Shown here one piece after another: positions 1 to 9,636 of a stretch of DNA of 64,000 bases (its first letter is position 1; each line of letters begins with the position of its first letter). Source of the stretch: Desulfurococcus sp. (GTDB lineage: Archaea > Thermoproteota > Thermoprotei_A > Sulfolobales > Desulfurococcaceae); the NCBI GenBank assembly GCA_026626905.1, contig JAPNUX010000005.1, positions 1 through 64,000 on the forward strand, written 5' to 3'. The notes below the pieces were generated by a model. The model did no database searches and had not been told where the DNA came from. It saw only the letters and a list, made by a program, of their open reading frames with translations. The translations under genes and the position numbers were made by a program.

Positions 1-1127
1 TCGGGGAGCCATCCTATCCTCGCTATTCTTGAAAACTTCTCTTTGAAGTATAATTGACCGTATAATAGTTGTCTTGCAAGAGACTCCCCAGAAACCAGGT
101 TTGTATCCGGTTCAACCCACATTCCTCCGACAGGGATCCACAGTCCTCTCTCAATCTCCCTGAGGATCCTCGAGTAGAGATCCCTGTCTATTTCCTCGAT
201 CCATGCATAGTATTGAGCCGAGCTCTGGAGGAAGGGTATATTCCACCCGTTCTCATGGATCATTAGCGTGTTAGCGAAGGTCTTCCGAAGCTTCATTAAG
301 GTCTCACTGTAAGGCCACAGCCATGCTGCATCAATGTGAGCATGCCCGAATACTATGACTTCTCCTATCTTAGGGTACTTTTCACGGAGAGTCTTCAACT
401 CCTCCTCGAAAACCTTTGAAGCTGTATCTATGACTTCATCTGCTCGTGAAGCCTCTTGATCCTCGATGTCTCTGTAGACTCCCATGAGCACTGGGATACC
501 ATACACGTTCGACGTGTACTCTCGATCCCATCGTGCACCAAGTACTTCAAGGCCCTCGAATATTGCTTGGGCACCTGTGACCTGCAGTATTGATGGAACT
601 ACGTCTACGTGCTGAAGGGCTTTGGAGAGAGCTGCAAGTATGTCGTTTTTTAATGGGTCTCCTATAGACTCAGCCAGCCGGAGAGCTTCAATCATCCCTA
701 TAGCTAGTGAGAGCCCTTTCCAGTTAGCCCCGATGAGAAGTGAATTATTGAAGCTAAATATCCAGGGGCTACCTCCCTGCGACCCAGTAGCATAGGCTTC
801 TAGGGTAATAGAGTGTCTCCCGCTCTTAACGACAGCGAGACCGCGGTTAGCCTCGACGCCGTGGACTACACTCCCGTCGATTCTCAGTAAGCCTTCACCA
901 CTTATAGATACCTTAAGTAGCCACGTTAATTCCCCGGCATCCTCGAGGTCTAGATTTGCCTCGAAGATCATTACCTTGCCTGGCAGTGTCCTCGTAGAGA
1001 ATGGTAGATCAATCTCCTGGTTTAGATTTCTTAAAAACCACCTTGAGATCCTGCGGACTCTTTTAACGCTTAATCCGGCTAGATCCAGTATTCTCCTTCG
1101 TACTTCATGGTACGTATACGGATTCAT
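1..1127 (-). CDS. alpha-mannosidase, GH38 family (N-terminal part, runs off the window)
   Basis: The frame is open from an ATG at the upper end to the window edge, about 375 residues; the C-terminal part lies outside. The N-terminal 250 residues look like the accessory domain that precedes the catalytic barrel in this family. Around residue 261, GHAHIDAAWLWP carries the His and Asp zinc ligands of GH38, and GGMWVEPDTNLVSGES further on holds the expected Asp nucleophile (WVEPD). The end reads ARIGWLP, as expected just before the conserved D-F-G segment. The family hydrolyses alpha-mannosides, usually in the cytoplasm. No signal peptide is visible. It lies 166 bp downstream of a nucleoside-type ABC operon on the same strand and has its own TATA box. 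The family is clear; the natural substrate is not. Confidence 0.9.
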   Translation of the reverse strand, partial: MNPYTYHEVRRRILDLAGLSVKRVRRISRWFLRNLNQEIDLPFSTRTLPGKVMIFEANLDLEDAGELTWLLKVSISGEGLLRIDGSVVHGVEANRGLAVVKSGRHSITLEAYATGSQGGSPWIFSFNNSLLIGANWKGLSLAIGMIEALRLAESIGDPLKNDILAALSKALQHVDVVPSILQVTGAQAIFEGLEVLGARWDREYTSNVYGIPVLMGVYRDIEDQEASRADEVIDTASKVFEEELKTLREKYPKIGEVIVFGHAHIDAAWLWPYSETLMKLRKTFANTLMIHENGWNIPFLQSSAQYYAWIEEIDRDLYSRILREIERGLWIPVGGMWVEPDTNLVSGESLARQLLYGQLYFKEKFSRIARIGWLP

Positions 1128-1168
1128 ACCGTTGCCCAGCCGTCAACACTGTCTTAACCAAGTTAAGT

Positions 1169-1236
1169 TTAATGCTGGATGCATTTATATATCCGTGGGG
1201 GCTTTAGGAATCCTCGAGTAAAACCTTCAGCATTAA
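1169..1236 (-). promoter_or_regulatory. promoter of the GH38 gene with flanking inverted repeat
   Basis: On the minus strand a TATA-like ATATATAAAT lies at 1183-1192, about 56 bp before the GH38 ATG. It sits between the two arms of a perfect 9-bp inverted repeat, TTAATGCTG (1169-1177) and CAGCATTAA (1228-1236). A role as operator is inferred from position only. Confidence 0.45.
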
Positions 1237-1293
1237 CCTCTAACAAGACGAGAATAAAGGGTTTCTAATTTAAAAGAACTTAGAGCGTAAGCT

Positions 1294-2223
1294 TTAAGTC
1301 GATCTATCCTCCCTGTAGAATAGCCTGCCTAGACTAGATGGTGGAGCGTAAATGCGTCGTAGTCTCGTTGCCCCGTAGAGCACCATGACCCCTAGGGTTG
1401 CAGCGAAAGGTATTAGTTTAGCTACATCTACTGGTATACCTGCTACAGCCTGCAATCTAATACTGTACTCTACGAGACCCCCGAAAAATAGTGATAAGGG
1501 GATTAAGTGGAGGGGGCGTCTGCCACTTGCAAGTGCTATTGTGAAGGCGAGCCAACCGTATCCAAGCCTATACAGCTGTATATCCCAGTATCTCTGCCAG
1601 GCCAGCGGGTAGAGTGCTGAACCCACTCCTAGAATATAGAATCCTAGAGCACCAGCTATAATCCTTGTCTTCAAGACATCCACTCCCAGGGATGATGCTG
1701 CATGAGGATTCTCACCACAGGCTTTAATGGAGGCTCCCAGCGTAGTCTTCTCGAGGAGCACGTGGGCTGTAAGCCCCCAGGTAAGAACTAATATTAATGG
1801 AGTTAGTAGCGATGTATACCCGTGGGGCAAGGTATAGGGTTCTATACTTCCAGTATACTGGCGGGTAGGATAACCTATCATTACGCCTAGACCATACCCT
1901 ACAAACTGTAGTGAGAGTCCTAGGGCACCATGGTTAACGGGTAGTGCGGTGAGAGTCCATGCCATGAAGACTCCTATAAGTGATGTAAGCACCCCGGTTA
2001 GCAGTATAGCTGCTAGCGCTGGGAGAGCGCTCTCGAATCCCAGGGGTGAGAGGTAGTTGTAGAGGCTTACAGCCAGGCTTACAGCTATCCCAGTTGAAAG
2101 AAAGAAAACGCCGTCAATAGCTAGGTTCAGCACACCTGATCTCTCCATGAGGCTGTGGCCTAAGGAGACAAGGTATAGTGTTGCAAATGCAGCGAGCAAG
2201 GGTTCAGGATTAAAGTCGAGCAT
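1294..2223 (-). CDS. ABC importer permease, BMP/nucleoside type (YufQ-like)
   Basis: A 309-residue, strongly hydrophobic protein of the BPD_transp_2 (branched-chain/sugar/nucleoside) permease family. The segment ERSGVLNLAIDG near residue 28 matches the family signature that normally reads ERxGVxNLGxEG. It is the last gene of a four-gene operon (substrate-binding protein, double ATPase, two permeases) and starts 5 bp after the preceding permease. With its partner it should form the membrane channel of a purine or ribonucleoside importer. The family assignment is secure; nucleoside rather than simple-sugar specificity is inferred from the BMP-type binding protein. Confidence 0.88.
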   Translation of the reverse strand: MLDFNPEPLLAAFATLYLVSLGHSLMERSGVLNLAIDGVFFLSTGIAVSLAVSLYNYLSPLGFESALPALAAILLTGVLTSLIGVFMAWTLTALPVNHGALGLSLQFVGYGLGVMIGYPTRQYTGSIEPYTLPHGYTSLLTPLILVLTWGLTAHVLLEKTTLGASIKACGENPHAASSLGVDVLKTRIIAGALGFYILGVGSALYPLAWQRYWDIQLYRLGYGWLAFTIALASGRRPLHLIPLSLFFGGLVEYSIRLQAVAGIPVDVAKLIPFAATLGVMVLYGATRLRRIYAPPSSLGRLFYREDRST

Positions 2224-2228
2224 TCATG

Positions 2229-3350
2229 CTACCTCCATGACACCTGGTACTCCTGTAGGAATCTCGTTAAAGTGTAGATTGAGAGGATTAAGCCTGTCAG
2301 CAGAAGCGACTGTTCTAGTCCACCTAAACCACTTATCTGAAGCCTCGCACCCGCCACCCTCAGCGAGGCCATGATGTATGCTGAGAACGGTATCAACTTG
2401 AAGTCTAGTGATGAAAGCCAGACAACTAGTATTGCCAGGTAGCCGTAGCCAGCTGACTGGGCTTCAATAGGATAGCTGAGCCTGAGCGAGTAGGATAGCA
2501 CGTAGAATGCTGAAGTGAAGCCGATGATAGCTCCTGATAAAGCCATAGTTAGAATTATTGTTGACTTAACACTTAACCCCGTGCTCTCAAGATACTCTGG
2601 GCTCGAGCCTAGTATCCTTGCTCTAAGCCCTATCTGGGTCTTATTAAGCAGATACCATGTTGCAGCCGCCGTGGTAGCTAACGCAAGCATCCAGGGCAGG
2701 TAGTATATGGATTGATAAATAAAGCCTGCTAGTATGCTGGCAACCGGGCTCCCTGCACTCATCGATAACGGTAGATTCAAGTAGAGCCTGTATGCAGTTG
2801 GAATTTCATCAGTCCTCAGGTACCCGTAGACATGCCTCCCCTTTAAGGGGCCTGAGACAAGCGCGTCTATGATGTAGTATGCAATGTAGTTTAAGACTAT
2901 TGTGGCGGGTACTTCATCAATACCGAGGACAGCCTTCAGGAAACCGGCTATCGAAGCCCAGAGAGCTCCAGCAGCTGCTGCTAGAACTATGGATGCAATT
3001 ATAGTGGAGGCTGCGTGAACCAGGGAAGCGGGTTCCGGTGCGATACACGTAGTTAACAGTATTACAGGTAGAGATGAAATAAAGAATTGTCCTTCAGCTC
3101 CAATATTCCAGATCGAACCCTTGAATGGTATTAGCAGAGCATACCCGAGCATTGAGAGAACAATGAAGTCGACGAGTATTGAAGGAGATGTAAATGATAC
3201 TAGAATAGTGCCGGCAGCCTCTAGGAGGCTAACACCCTGAGAGCTTAGTAAGCCTGCTAGTATAGCTGTGCCTAGTGTCAGAGAGAGAATACTTGTTAAC
3301 ACGGCTCCATGCTTTACTGGCTCCCTCCTCTTGACTACTGTAAACCTCAC
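2229..3350 (-). CDS. ABC importer permease, BMP/nucleoside type (YufP-like)
   Basis: A 373-residue membrane protein of the BPD_transp_2 family and partner of the adjacent 309-residue permease. The motif GSIWNIGAEGQFF near residue 80 is the hallmark of the larger permease in BMP-type systems. The GTG start lies 2 bp past the stop of the ATPase gene, so the genes are probably translationally coupled. It probably carries nucleosides or a related small molecule; other ligands of the family cannot be excluded. Confidence 0.9.
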   Translation of the reverse strand: MRFTVVKRREPVKHGAVLTSILSLTLGTAILAGLLSSQGVSLLEAAGTILVSFTSPSILVDFIVLSMLGYALLIPFKGSIWNIGAEGQFFISSLPVILLTTCIAPEPASLVHAASTIIASIVLAAAAGALWASIAGFLKAVLGIDEVPATIVLNYIAYYIIDALVSGPLKGRHVYGYLRTDEIPTAYRLYLNLPLSMSAGSPVASILAGFIYQSIYYLPWMLALATTAAATWYLLNKTQIGLRARILGSSPEYLESTGLSVKSTIILTMALSGAIIGFTSAFYVLSYSLRLSYPIEAQSAGYGYLAILVVWLSSLDFKLIPFSAYIMASLRVAGARLQISGLGGLEQSLLLTGLILSIYTLTRFLQEYQVSWR

Positions 3351-3352
3351 AG

Positions 3353-4924
3353 CTAGGACACCATGAGGTGCTCGATTAAGTTTCTATCAATAGACTCTTT
3401 GTTGAAGGGGCCGTAGAGCACCCCGGTATTCATTACGTACACCGTATCGCTCAACTGGAGTAATTCATCCAGGTCTTCGCTTGCTAGTAGAACTCCAACC
3501 CCCCTGCTACGGGCTTTCTCCTTGATTGCTCTTCGCACTAGTATAGCTGAAGCTTCATCTAAGGCTCTTGTTGGATTATACGCTATTAGCGCGCATCTAC
3601 TGTACTCTAGCTCACGTCCTATAATAACTTTCATTATATTGCCTCCCGAAAGCGTCTTCAAGGGGACGTCAACGCTGCTAGCTAGGACGTTATACTTCTC
3701 TAGAATCCTTGCAGCCAGTCTTCTAGCTTGATCCCACTTCACCCTCAGGCTATCCTTCTGGAATAATACAGCGATATTCTCGAGAATCGTATTGTCGAGT
3801 GAAGCTCCATCCCGTAGAGGGGAGTCCGGGATATAGCCGACGCCAAGCCTCCTGACCACGCCTACACCTTTATTCGTTACATCCAGCCTATCTATGACTA
3901 CACGCCCTTCTACAGCCTGCTCTAACCCGACGATAGCTCTTAGAAGCTCTCTCTGCCCACTACCAGATACACCGGCTATGCCTGCAATTTCACCTCTTCT
4001 GACGGCTAAGCTGGCGTTTCTAACTACTGTTCTCCCATGCCTATCTACTACTGTTAGATTCTCTACACTAATACACTGCTCACTCTGCACGCTACTAGGA
4101 GTGGAGTCGCTGCCTGCTGCCTCTATGCTTCCTCCGTTAAACATTAACTTGCGTATTCTCTCAACTGACGCCTCCTCTCTACTTAGAATGCCTGCAAGAC
4201 TACCCCGTTTCAAGACTGCTATTCTATCCGCTACTTCCAGAGCCTCACTGATCTTATGTGTTACAACCAGGATTGAACCACCATTCCTCTTAAATGCTTC
4301 TAGCATAGTGTAGAATCCACGCTTCTCTCTTAAGGGGATGTACGTTAAAGCCTCATCAATTAATACTAGCCTGGCATCCAGGAGTATTGCTCTAAGCATT
4401 TCAACAGCCTGCTTTTGAGTGTAAGTGAGCTCCCATGCTTCTACATCCAGATCCACCTTCAACCCTATCTTCCCACTTACCTCTTCAACCAAGCTATCTA
4501 TTCTCGAGGAGCTGTACAGCTTGTTAGCTTTAAGAGCGCTTAAAGCGATCGCGAGATTCTCTCTCACTGTTAATCTATCTATTAGCTGAGGTACCTGGGA
4601 CACCATTACAATACCTCTCCTAATAGCATCCAGAGGCTTATAGAATACTACTCTCTCTGAGTCAACGTATAGTTCTCCTTCACTTGGAGTGTAGACTCCG
4701 TATAGTATCTTCACGAGCGTCGATTTTCCCGCTCCATTCTCACCTAGGATAACTAGTGTTTCCCCTCTATACACATCCATGCTAATGTTGTTTAGGGCTA
4801 CAATACCACCTGGGAAGACCTTCGAGATATTCCTCACGGAAACCAGTGGTTTCTCGTGCAGCATGTTCTTCAAGCTGGCACTCTCTACGCCTACCCCACT
4901 ACGCTTGCTAACCACCTGCTGCAC
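3353..4924 (-). CDS. ABC importer ATPase with two nucleotide-binding domains, BMP/nucleoside type
   Basis: The protein has 523 residues in two ABC domains. The first has a full Walker A, GENGAGKST (near residue 58), and Walker B LVLIDEA, but its signature loop reads LTYTQKQ instead of LSGGQ. The second has a degenerate P-loop, GVSGSGQRE, and a good signature, LSGGN. This asymmetry is normal for RbsA/MglA/NupO-type fused ATPases. The GTG start follows the binding-protein stop by 15 bp with a GGGCGGGT Shine-Dalgarno-like run. It energises the importer formed with the two downstream permeases, at the inner face of the membrane. Confidence 0.92.
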   Translation of the reverse strand: MQQVVSKRSGVGVESASLKNMLHEKPLVSVRNISKVFPGGIVALNNISMDVYRGETLVILGENGAGKSTLVKILYGVYTPSEGELYVDSERVVFYKPLDAIRRGIVMVSQVPQLIDRLTVRENLAIALSALKANKLYSSSRIDSLVEEVSGKIGLKVDLDVEAWELTYTQKQAVEMLRAILLDARLVLIDEALTYIPLREKRGFYTMLEAFKRNGGSILVVTHKISEALEVADRIAVLKRGSLAGILSREEASVERIRKLMFNGGSIEAAGSDSTPSSVQSEQCISVENLTVVDRHGRTVVRNASLAVRRGEIAGIAGVSGSGQRELLRAIVGLEQAVEGRVVIDRLDVTNKGVGVVRRLGVGYIPDSPLRDGASLDNTILENIAVLFQKDSLRVKWDQARRLAARILEKYNVLASSVDVPLKTLSGGNIMKVIIGRELEYSRCALIAYNPTRALDEASAILVRRAIKEKARSRGVGVLLASEDLDELLQLSDTVYVMNTGVLYGPFNKESIDRNLIEHLMVS

Positions 4925-4939
4925 GGCTACCCGCCCAGC

Positions 4940-6325
4940 TTAATGCTTGATCACCCAGGGTAGGAAGTAGTCCATAGTCCATAGGTCTTGATGACTAGCC
5001 CTGTACCCTGAGGGGAAGGATACCACTGTGCCGGCGGCTCTACCCTTACAGTATGATGATACAGCTGCGTCAGGCGGGAATATACAGTAGGCTTCGAACG
5101 GGCCTGTGAATGGATCGAAGACGGGTGCGATAAGGTATGGTTTTACCCCTATCCTGCCACCCCAGTTCAAGCTTATTGATGTGACATTCTCATAGACGTG
5201 TGCTATCGAGACCCCTTGGAAGGGGAGGGTGGCGTAGGCTCCCTTCATTTCCCAGTATCTCTTCAATACGAGATCGTAGACGCTTAGCTTCTCACCAGTT
5301 AGCTTATCTCTAACTTCTATGCTCCTCAGTAGATTAATGTACCTCGGGTTTACTGCTATAATGCTCCCATTCTCTGCTACATCAGCTCCAAGTTCTACCG
5401 CCCCTGTGTTCAAGAGGTACCAGTAGTCTACTTTATCAAGGTTATCTGGCCTGTAGATCCCTGCTTTAACCTTGAGTAGTATGTCAGCGTATATTACCTC
5501 CCATCTAACAAGCTGGCCGCTCACCACGTAGTTAGGGCCGTATTTAAGCATGGGCCCATAGTGGCTGAACACATATATATTGTTAGCTTCAGCGTATTCT
5601 ACTATAGCTGTTGAATCCTCCGTGAAGGCGAGGACATCTACATTGAACACTGTTCTCAGCGTTTCAGCAGCCTGCCTGGCTTTATCCGGCGAGTACCAGG
5701 CTCCAATCTCTATGACGTGTACTGTGATATTCTTACCTAGCTGCTCACCGACTTCTCTAGCACCTATCGCGAAGGCATTTATGTGTCTCACCACCTCGGG
5801 TATGAGGAATGCCGCTATGTAGCCTATCCTGCCTGTTCTAGTGAGAGCTCCAGCAATCAACCCATTCAAATAGTATACCTGGTAGAGATCCGCGAAGTAT
5901 GTTCCAACATTAGGAGCCCTCTTGTACCCAGAGCAGTGGAAGAACATTACATTAGGGTATTTTCTCGCAGCTTCTATGGTTTTATCCATGTACTCGAAGC
6001 TCGTCGTGAAGATCACGTTGTAGCCTTGAGCTACTAGCTCATCTATTCTCGCGATGAGTTGATCCTCTGGTACTGATTCAATATATGTTGTTTCAAGCCA
6101 GTCACTGAAGAGAGCGGCTACGTACCTCCTAGCTACATCATGCATGTACGACCATCCAGCGTCACCTACAGGCCCAATGTAGATCCATGCAGCCCTCACT
6201 TTCTCTGGGGGAGAGTAGCCTGGTTTATACACTACTGGGGCTGCTACCTGCCCCAGCGTAAATCCTGTTAAGCCAGCTACAAGTGATGCAACTACGAGCA
6301 AGGCTATTATGGAAGTAGTTCTCAT
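4940..6325 (-). CDS. BMP-family substrate-binding protein of ABC importer
   Basis: About 461 residues from the chosen ATG. It starts MRTTS, followed by a hydrophobic signal or anchor segment, then the type-1 periplasmic-binding fold of the Bmp/Med/PnrA family (WIYIGPVGDAGWSYMHD near residue 45 of this start; DVLAFTEDSTAIVEYA in the second lobe). An in-frame GTG 63 bp upstream would add 21 residues before the signal sequence; I prefer the inner ATG because GTGAT sits 6 nt before it and the signal peptide is then N-terminal. It is the first gene of the four-gene operon and should deliver a nucleoside-like ligand to the permeases on the outer face of the membrane. Some family members bind other ligands. 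Confidence 0.88.
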   Translation of the reverse strand: MRTTSIIALLVVASLVAGLTGFTLGQVAAPVVYKPGYSPPEKVRAAWIYIGPVGDAGWSYMHDVARRYVAALFSDWLETTYIESVPEDQLIARIDELVAQGYNVIFTTSFEYMDKTIEAARKYPNVMFFHCSGYKRAPNVGTYFADLYQVYYLNGLIAGALTRTGRIGYIAAFLIPEVVRHINAFAIGAREVGEQLGKNITVHVIEIGAWYSPDKARQAAETLRTVFNVDVLAFTEDSTAIVEYAEANNIYVFSHYGPMLKYGPNYVVSGQLVRWEVIYADILLKVKAGIYRPDNLDKVDYWYLLNTGAVELGADVAENGSIIAVNPRYINLLRSIEVRDKLTGEKLSVYDLVLKRYWEMKGAYATLPFQGVSIAHVYENVTSISLNWGGRIGVKPYLIAPVFDPFTGPFEAYCIFPPDAAVSSYCKGRAAGTVVSFPSGYRASHQDLWTMDYFLPWVIKH

Positions 6326-6506
6326 GGCTTCATCACAGTCAATAGGATTAGTAGCTGAGAGTATATGGAGTGTATACATTACTTTCACATAACTCTCAGC
6401 GTGGGGTCAAGGCTTAATGTTTCATTACTTATGTTGAAAAGGCTGCACGGTATTGTAGCCTCATATTAAAGGGTTAAGGGTGAAACATGTTTAGAGGTGC
6501 CTGCAC

Positions 6507-7847
6507 ATGGTGTTTGATGGCATTAGGAATGCTTTAGCTAGGTTTCTAAAGGGAGGCGACTACGAGAAAAGCGTAGAGGAATTCATGAGAGAGTTTCAGA
6601 AGGAGCTTGTGAAAGCCGACGTTAATCTTAAATTAGCTATGGAGCTCTCCAGCAGAATAAAGGAGAGAGCTCTTAAATCAGAGCCACCTCCAGGCGTTAG
6701 CAGGAGAGAGTGGTTTATTACAATCGTCTACGAGGAGCTCACTAAGCTCCTCGGCGGCGAGAGAAAACCCATAATTAAACCCCCGAGGAAGCCGTGGGTT
6801 ATAATGCTGGTTGGACTTCAAGGCTCCGGTAAAACAACAACAGCCGCGAAACTCGCTTACCTGTACAAGCTAGAGGGATATAGTGTCGGGCTTGTAGCAG
6901 CAGATACGTTTAGACCGGCAGCCTACACGCAGCTCAAGCAGCTCGGGGATCATATTGGAGTTCCGGTTTACGGGGAGCCTGGCAGTAGTGATGCAGTAGC
7001 TGTAGCAGTGAAAGGAGTAGAATTCTTCAAGGAAAGGAGATATGATTTAATCATTATAGATACTGCTGGAAGACACCACAGAGATGAAGACCTCCTCGAG
7101 GAGATGAAAGCTATAAGCGAGAGCGTTAAACCCGACGAGATAATCCTAGTGCTAGATGCAGCTGTAGGACAGCAGGCGTATAATATCGCGAGGAAGTTCC
7201 ACGAGTCTACTCCAATAGGCTCAATAATAGTCACAAAACTTGATGGGACAGCTAAAGGCGGCGGAGCTCTCTCAGCTGTAGCAGCTACTGGAGCTCTCAT
7301 AAAGTTCATTGGGACAGGAGAGAAGATCGACGAGCTCGAAGTATTCAATCCACCTAGATTCGTCTCGAGGATACTAGGCTTAGGCGACGTAGAAGGGCTT
7401 GTTGAGAGAGTTAGAAGACTACAAGCTGATTTCACTGAAGAAGATGTCAAGAAGCTCGTGGAAGGAAAAGTAAACATGAGATTAGTCTACAAGCAGCTGG
7501 TAAGCTTGAGGAAGATGGGGCCTCTAGCAAAAATACTCCAGATGATACCTGGCCTAGGTGTTAGAATGCCGCTGGATGTAAACCCTAAGGAGCTTGAATC
7601 AAAGATCAACAAGTGGCTTGCAGTAATAAACTCCATGACGTACGAGGAGCTCGACAACCCGGATATAATCGATAGATCAAGGATTAAAAGGATAGCTCGT
7701 GGAGCCGGCGTGGAGGTTGAGGATGTAAGAGAGCTGCTCAGACAGTACGAGCTGATGAAGAAGCTCAGCAAGCAGCTCCGCAGAAAGGAGGTATTAAAGA
7801 AGCTAGGGTTAAAGCTAGAGGACCTCAAGATCGAAGCAGAAGAGTAA
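6507..7847 (+). CDS. srp54: signal recognition particle GTPase SRP54
   Basis: 446 residues, normal length for archaeal SRP54. The N-domain helical bundle (about 1-85) leads into the NG GTPase: G1 GLQGSGKTTT (near 103), DTAGRHHRDEDLL (G3) and TKLDGTAKGGG (G4). The C-terminal M-domain (about 310-446) binds SRP RNA and signal peptides. It recognises signal sequences emerging from the ribosome and hands them to FtsY at the membrane. A GAGGTG element 7 nt before the ATG supports the start. It leads a plus-strand run of RNA and translation genes and is divergent from the BMP transporter operon. Confidence 0.97.
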   Translation: MVFDGIRNALARFLKGGDYEKSVEEFMREFQKELVKADVNLKLAMELSSRIKERALKSEPPPGVSRREWFITIVYEELTKLLGGERKPIIKPPRKPWVIMLVGLQGSGKTTTAAKLAYLYKLEGYSVGLVAADTFRPAAYTQLKQLGDHIGVPVYGEPGSSDAVAVAVKGVEFFKERRYDLIIIDTAGRHHRDEDLLEEMKAISESVKPDEIILVLDAAVGQQAYNIARKFHESTPIGSIIVTKLDGTAKGGGALSAVAATGALIKFIGTGEKIDELEVFNPPRFVSRILGLGDVEGLVERVRRLQADFTEEDVKKLVEGKVNMRLVYKQLVSLRKMGPLAKILQMIPGLGVRMPLDVNPKELESKINKWLAVINSMTYEELDNPDIIDRSRIKRIARGAGVEVEDVRELLRQYELMKKLSKQLRRKEVLKKLGLKLEDLKIEAEE

Positions 7848-7867
7848 GCTGAGAACAGGGGTTAACG

Positions 7868-9199
7868 TTGACTCAGAGCTCCAGCCCTGAGGATCCAGCA
7901 GGCATTATAGCTACCGCCGAGAAAGTTCTCTCTAAGCACCCTCTCTGTGATAGATGCCTGGGGAGACTCTTTGCTAGAAGAGGGTTAGAACTCTCGAATG
8001 AAGAGCGTGGGAGAGCTATTAAAACACTTTTATCCATGAAGCTCCACAGCGAGTATACTGCTGGAAAAATAGGCCTCGAGTACATTGAGGAGATCGCTTT
8101 AAACTCAGGGGACCCGGTTTCAAGGCTCTACGAGAAGCTGAGCGGTAGGAGTCTTGAGCCCCGCAGGTGCTTTATATGCATGAATAAACTCACTGAGAGC
8201 TACATTGATGGTATTTCAAGAGAAGCTGCCCAACTACTCGAGAAACTACACGCAAACACCTTCCTGGTAGGAGTTAGCCTTGATGAAGCAGTAATCTTAA
8301 GAGAGCTCGAGGTCTCGGCAGCCACAGGTTTATCCTTCAATGAATCCATTAAAAATGAATTAAAACGTGAAGTAGGCAAGAAGATCTCGAAGCTAACAGG
8401 TCTTCAACCCGACTTCTCCAAGCCTGATGTCGTTGTAATAGTACACGTAGATAGAGACCTAAACTACAAGGTGACAGCACAGGTAAACCCCATCTTCTTA
8501 AAAGCTACTTACTGGAAGAAGGGGCGGAGGATATCTCATGTACCATGGACCACTAGCAGCGGGGCTAGAAGGTTCCCGGAGAGCCTTCAGGACTTTGTAC
8601 GGGATAGCATTGCCAGCTTATTCGATGCCGTAGACGTTAAAGTACACGCAGCTGGACGCGAGGATGTTGATGCGAGAATGCTTGGATCAGGGAGGCCCGT
8701 GATCGTGGAGATTGTTGAGCCAGGGTTTAGGAACGTAGATTTAGACTTGTTAAACCACGTGCTTAACGGAGAATTCATAAAGGTTACCGTGGCAGGCTTA
8801 GCCTCGAGGAAGCATGTAGAAGCAGTTAAAGAAGGAGCCAGGGAGAGGAGGAAAATATACAGGATTTCAGTGCTAACTGAGAAACCTGTAACCACAGGGG
8901 AACTAGAGAAGCTTGTAGAGTTCTTTAAGAATAGAACTGTAAGGCAGAGAACACCAACTCGAGTATTAAGGAGAAAGAGGGATAAAGAGAGAATTAAACG
9001 TGTATACAGTATTGAAGTATTACAGTTAACACCAAGGATCTTCGAGGCGCTAGTATACTGTGATGGAGGATTATACGTGAAGGAGCTCGTCCACTGCGAT
9101 AACGGGAGGACTAAGCCATGCTTCAGCGAGATCCTCGGCTTCCAAGCCTACCCCCTGGAACTCGACGTCGTCTACGTTGAAAACCAGCATGATTTATAA
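7868..9199 (+). CDS. pus10: tRNA pseudouridine synthase Pus10
   Basis: 443 residues from a TTG start, 20 bp after the SRP54 stop. The N-terminal THUMP-like region carries two Cys pairs, CDRC (27/30) and CFIC (101/104), which bind zinc in this family. The catalytic domain follows: GREDVDARMLGSGRP (near 263) contains the catalytic Asp of the GRED motif, and YWKKGRRISHVPW is also typical. Archaeal Pus10 isomerises U54 and/or U55 in the T-loop of tRNA. The family is clear; the exact position modified cannot be read from sequence. Confidence 0.94.
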   Translation: MTQSSSPEDPAGIIATAEKVLSKHPLCDRCLGRLFARRGLELSNEERGRAIKTLLSMKLHSEYTAGKIGLEYIEEIALNSGDPVSRLYEKLSGRSLEPRRCFICMNKLTESYIDGISREAAQLLEKLHANTFLVGVSLDEAVILRELEVSAATGLSFNESIKNELKREVGKKISKLTGLQPDFSKPDVVVIVHVDRDLNYKVTAQVNPIFLKATYWKKGRRISHVPWTTSSGARRFPESLQDFVRDSIASLFDAVDVKVHAAGREDVDARMLGSGRPVIVEIVEPGFRNVDLDLLNHVLNGEFIKVTVAGLASRKHVEAVKEGARERRKIYRISVLTEKPVTTGELEKLVEFFKNRTVRQRTPTRVLRRKRDKERIKRVYSIEVLQLTPRIFEALVYCDGGLYVKELVHCDNGRTKPCFSEILGFQAYPLELDVVYVENQHDL

Positions 9200-9249
9200 G
9201 CTGGTATCACTGGTTTCTATATGAAGGGCTAATAGAAGAGGGATTAAGC

Positions 9250-9582
9250 ATGGTTAAAGCTCCCAAGGGGTACAGGCATAGAACAAGAAAGCTACTAAGG
9301 AAGAGTGTTAGAGAGAAGGGAGGTGTGCCACCGTTAAGCCTACTGATGGTAGAGTACAAGGAGGGGGATAGAGTACACATCGTCATAAACCCATCTATTC
9401 ATAAGGGTATGCCACATAGAAGATACCACGGTAAAACCGGGGTTATTGCTGGTAGGAGAGGGAGAGCTTACATTGTGAAGGTAGCGGTAGGCGGCAAGGA
9501 GAAAATACTATTCGTGAGGCCGGAGCACATTAGACCAGTGAGTATTCAGAAAGCTAGTGGATACCCACAGCAATCCGGGTAG
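9250..9582 (+). CDS. rpl21e: 50S ribosomal protein L21e
   Basis: 110 residues, basic. It opens with KAPKGYRHRTRKLLRKSVRE and contains the conserved HRRYHGKTGVI segment of archaeal and eukaryotic L21e, a large-subunit protein with an SH3-like barrel. It is followed by rpoF, DUF655 and rsmA, the usual archaeal gene order, which confirms the assignment. The ATG is preceded by GAGGGATT. The C-terminal tail of about 12 residues is not conserved. Confidence 0.96.
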   Translation: MVKAPKGYRHRTRKLLRKSVREKGGVPPLSLLMVEYKEGDRVHIVINPSIHKGMPHRRYHGKTGVIAGRRGRAYIVKVAVGGKEKILFVRPEHIRPVSIQKASGYPQQSG

Positions 9583-9636
9583 AGTAAGCGTTAATAACAT
9601 CTGAAGCTAAGATCCCTTGTATTAGGTGTATACCTC

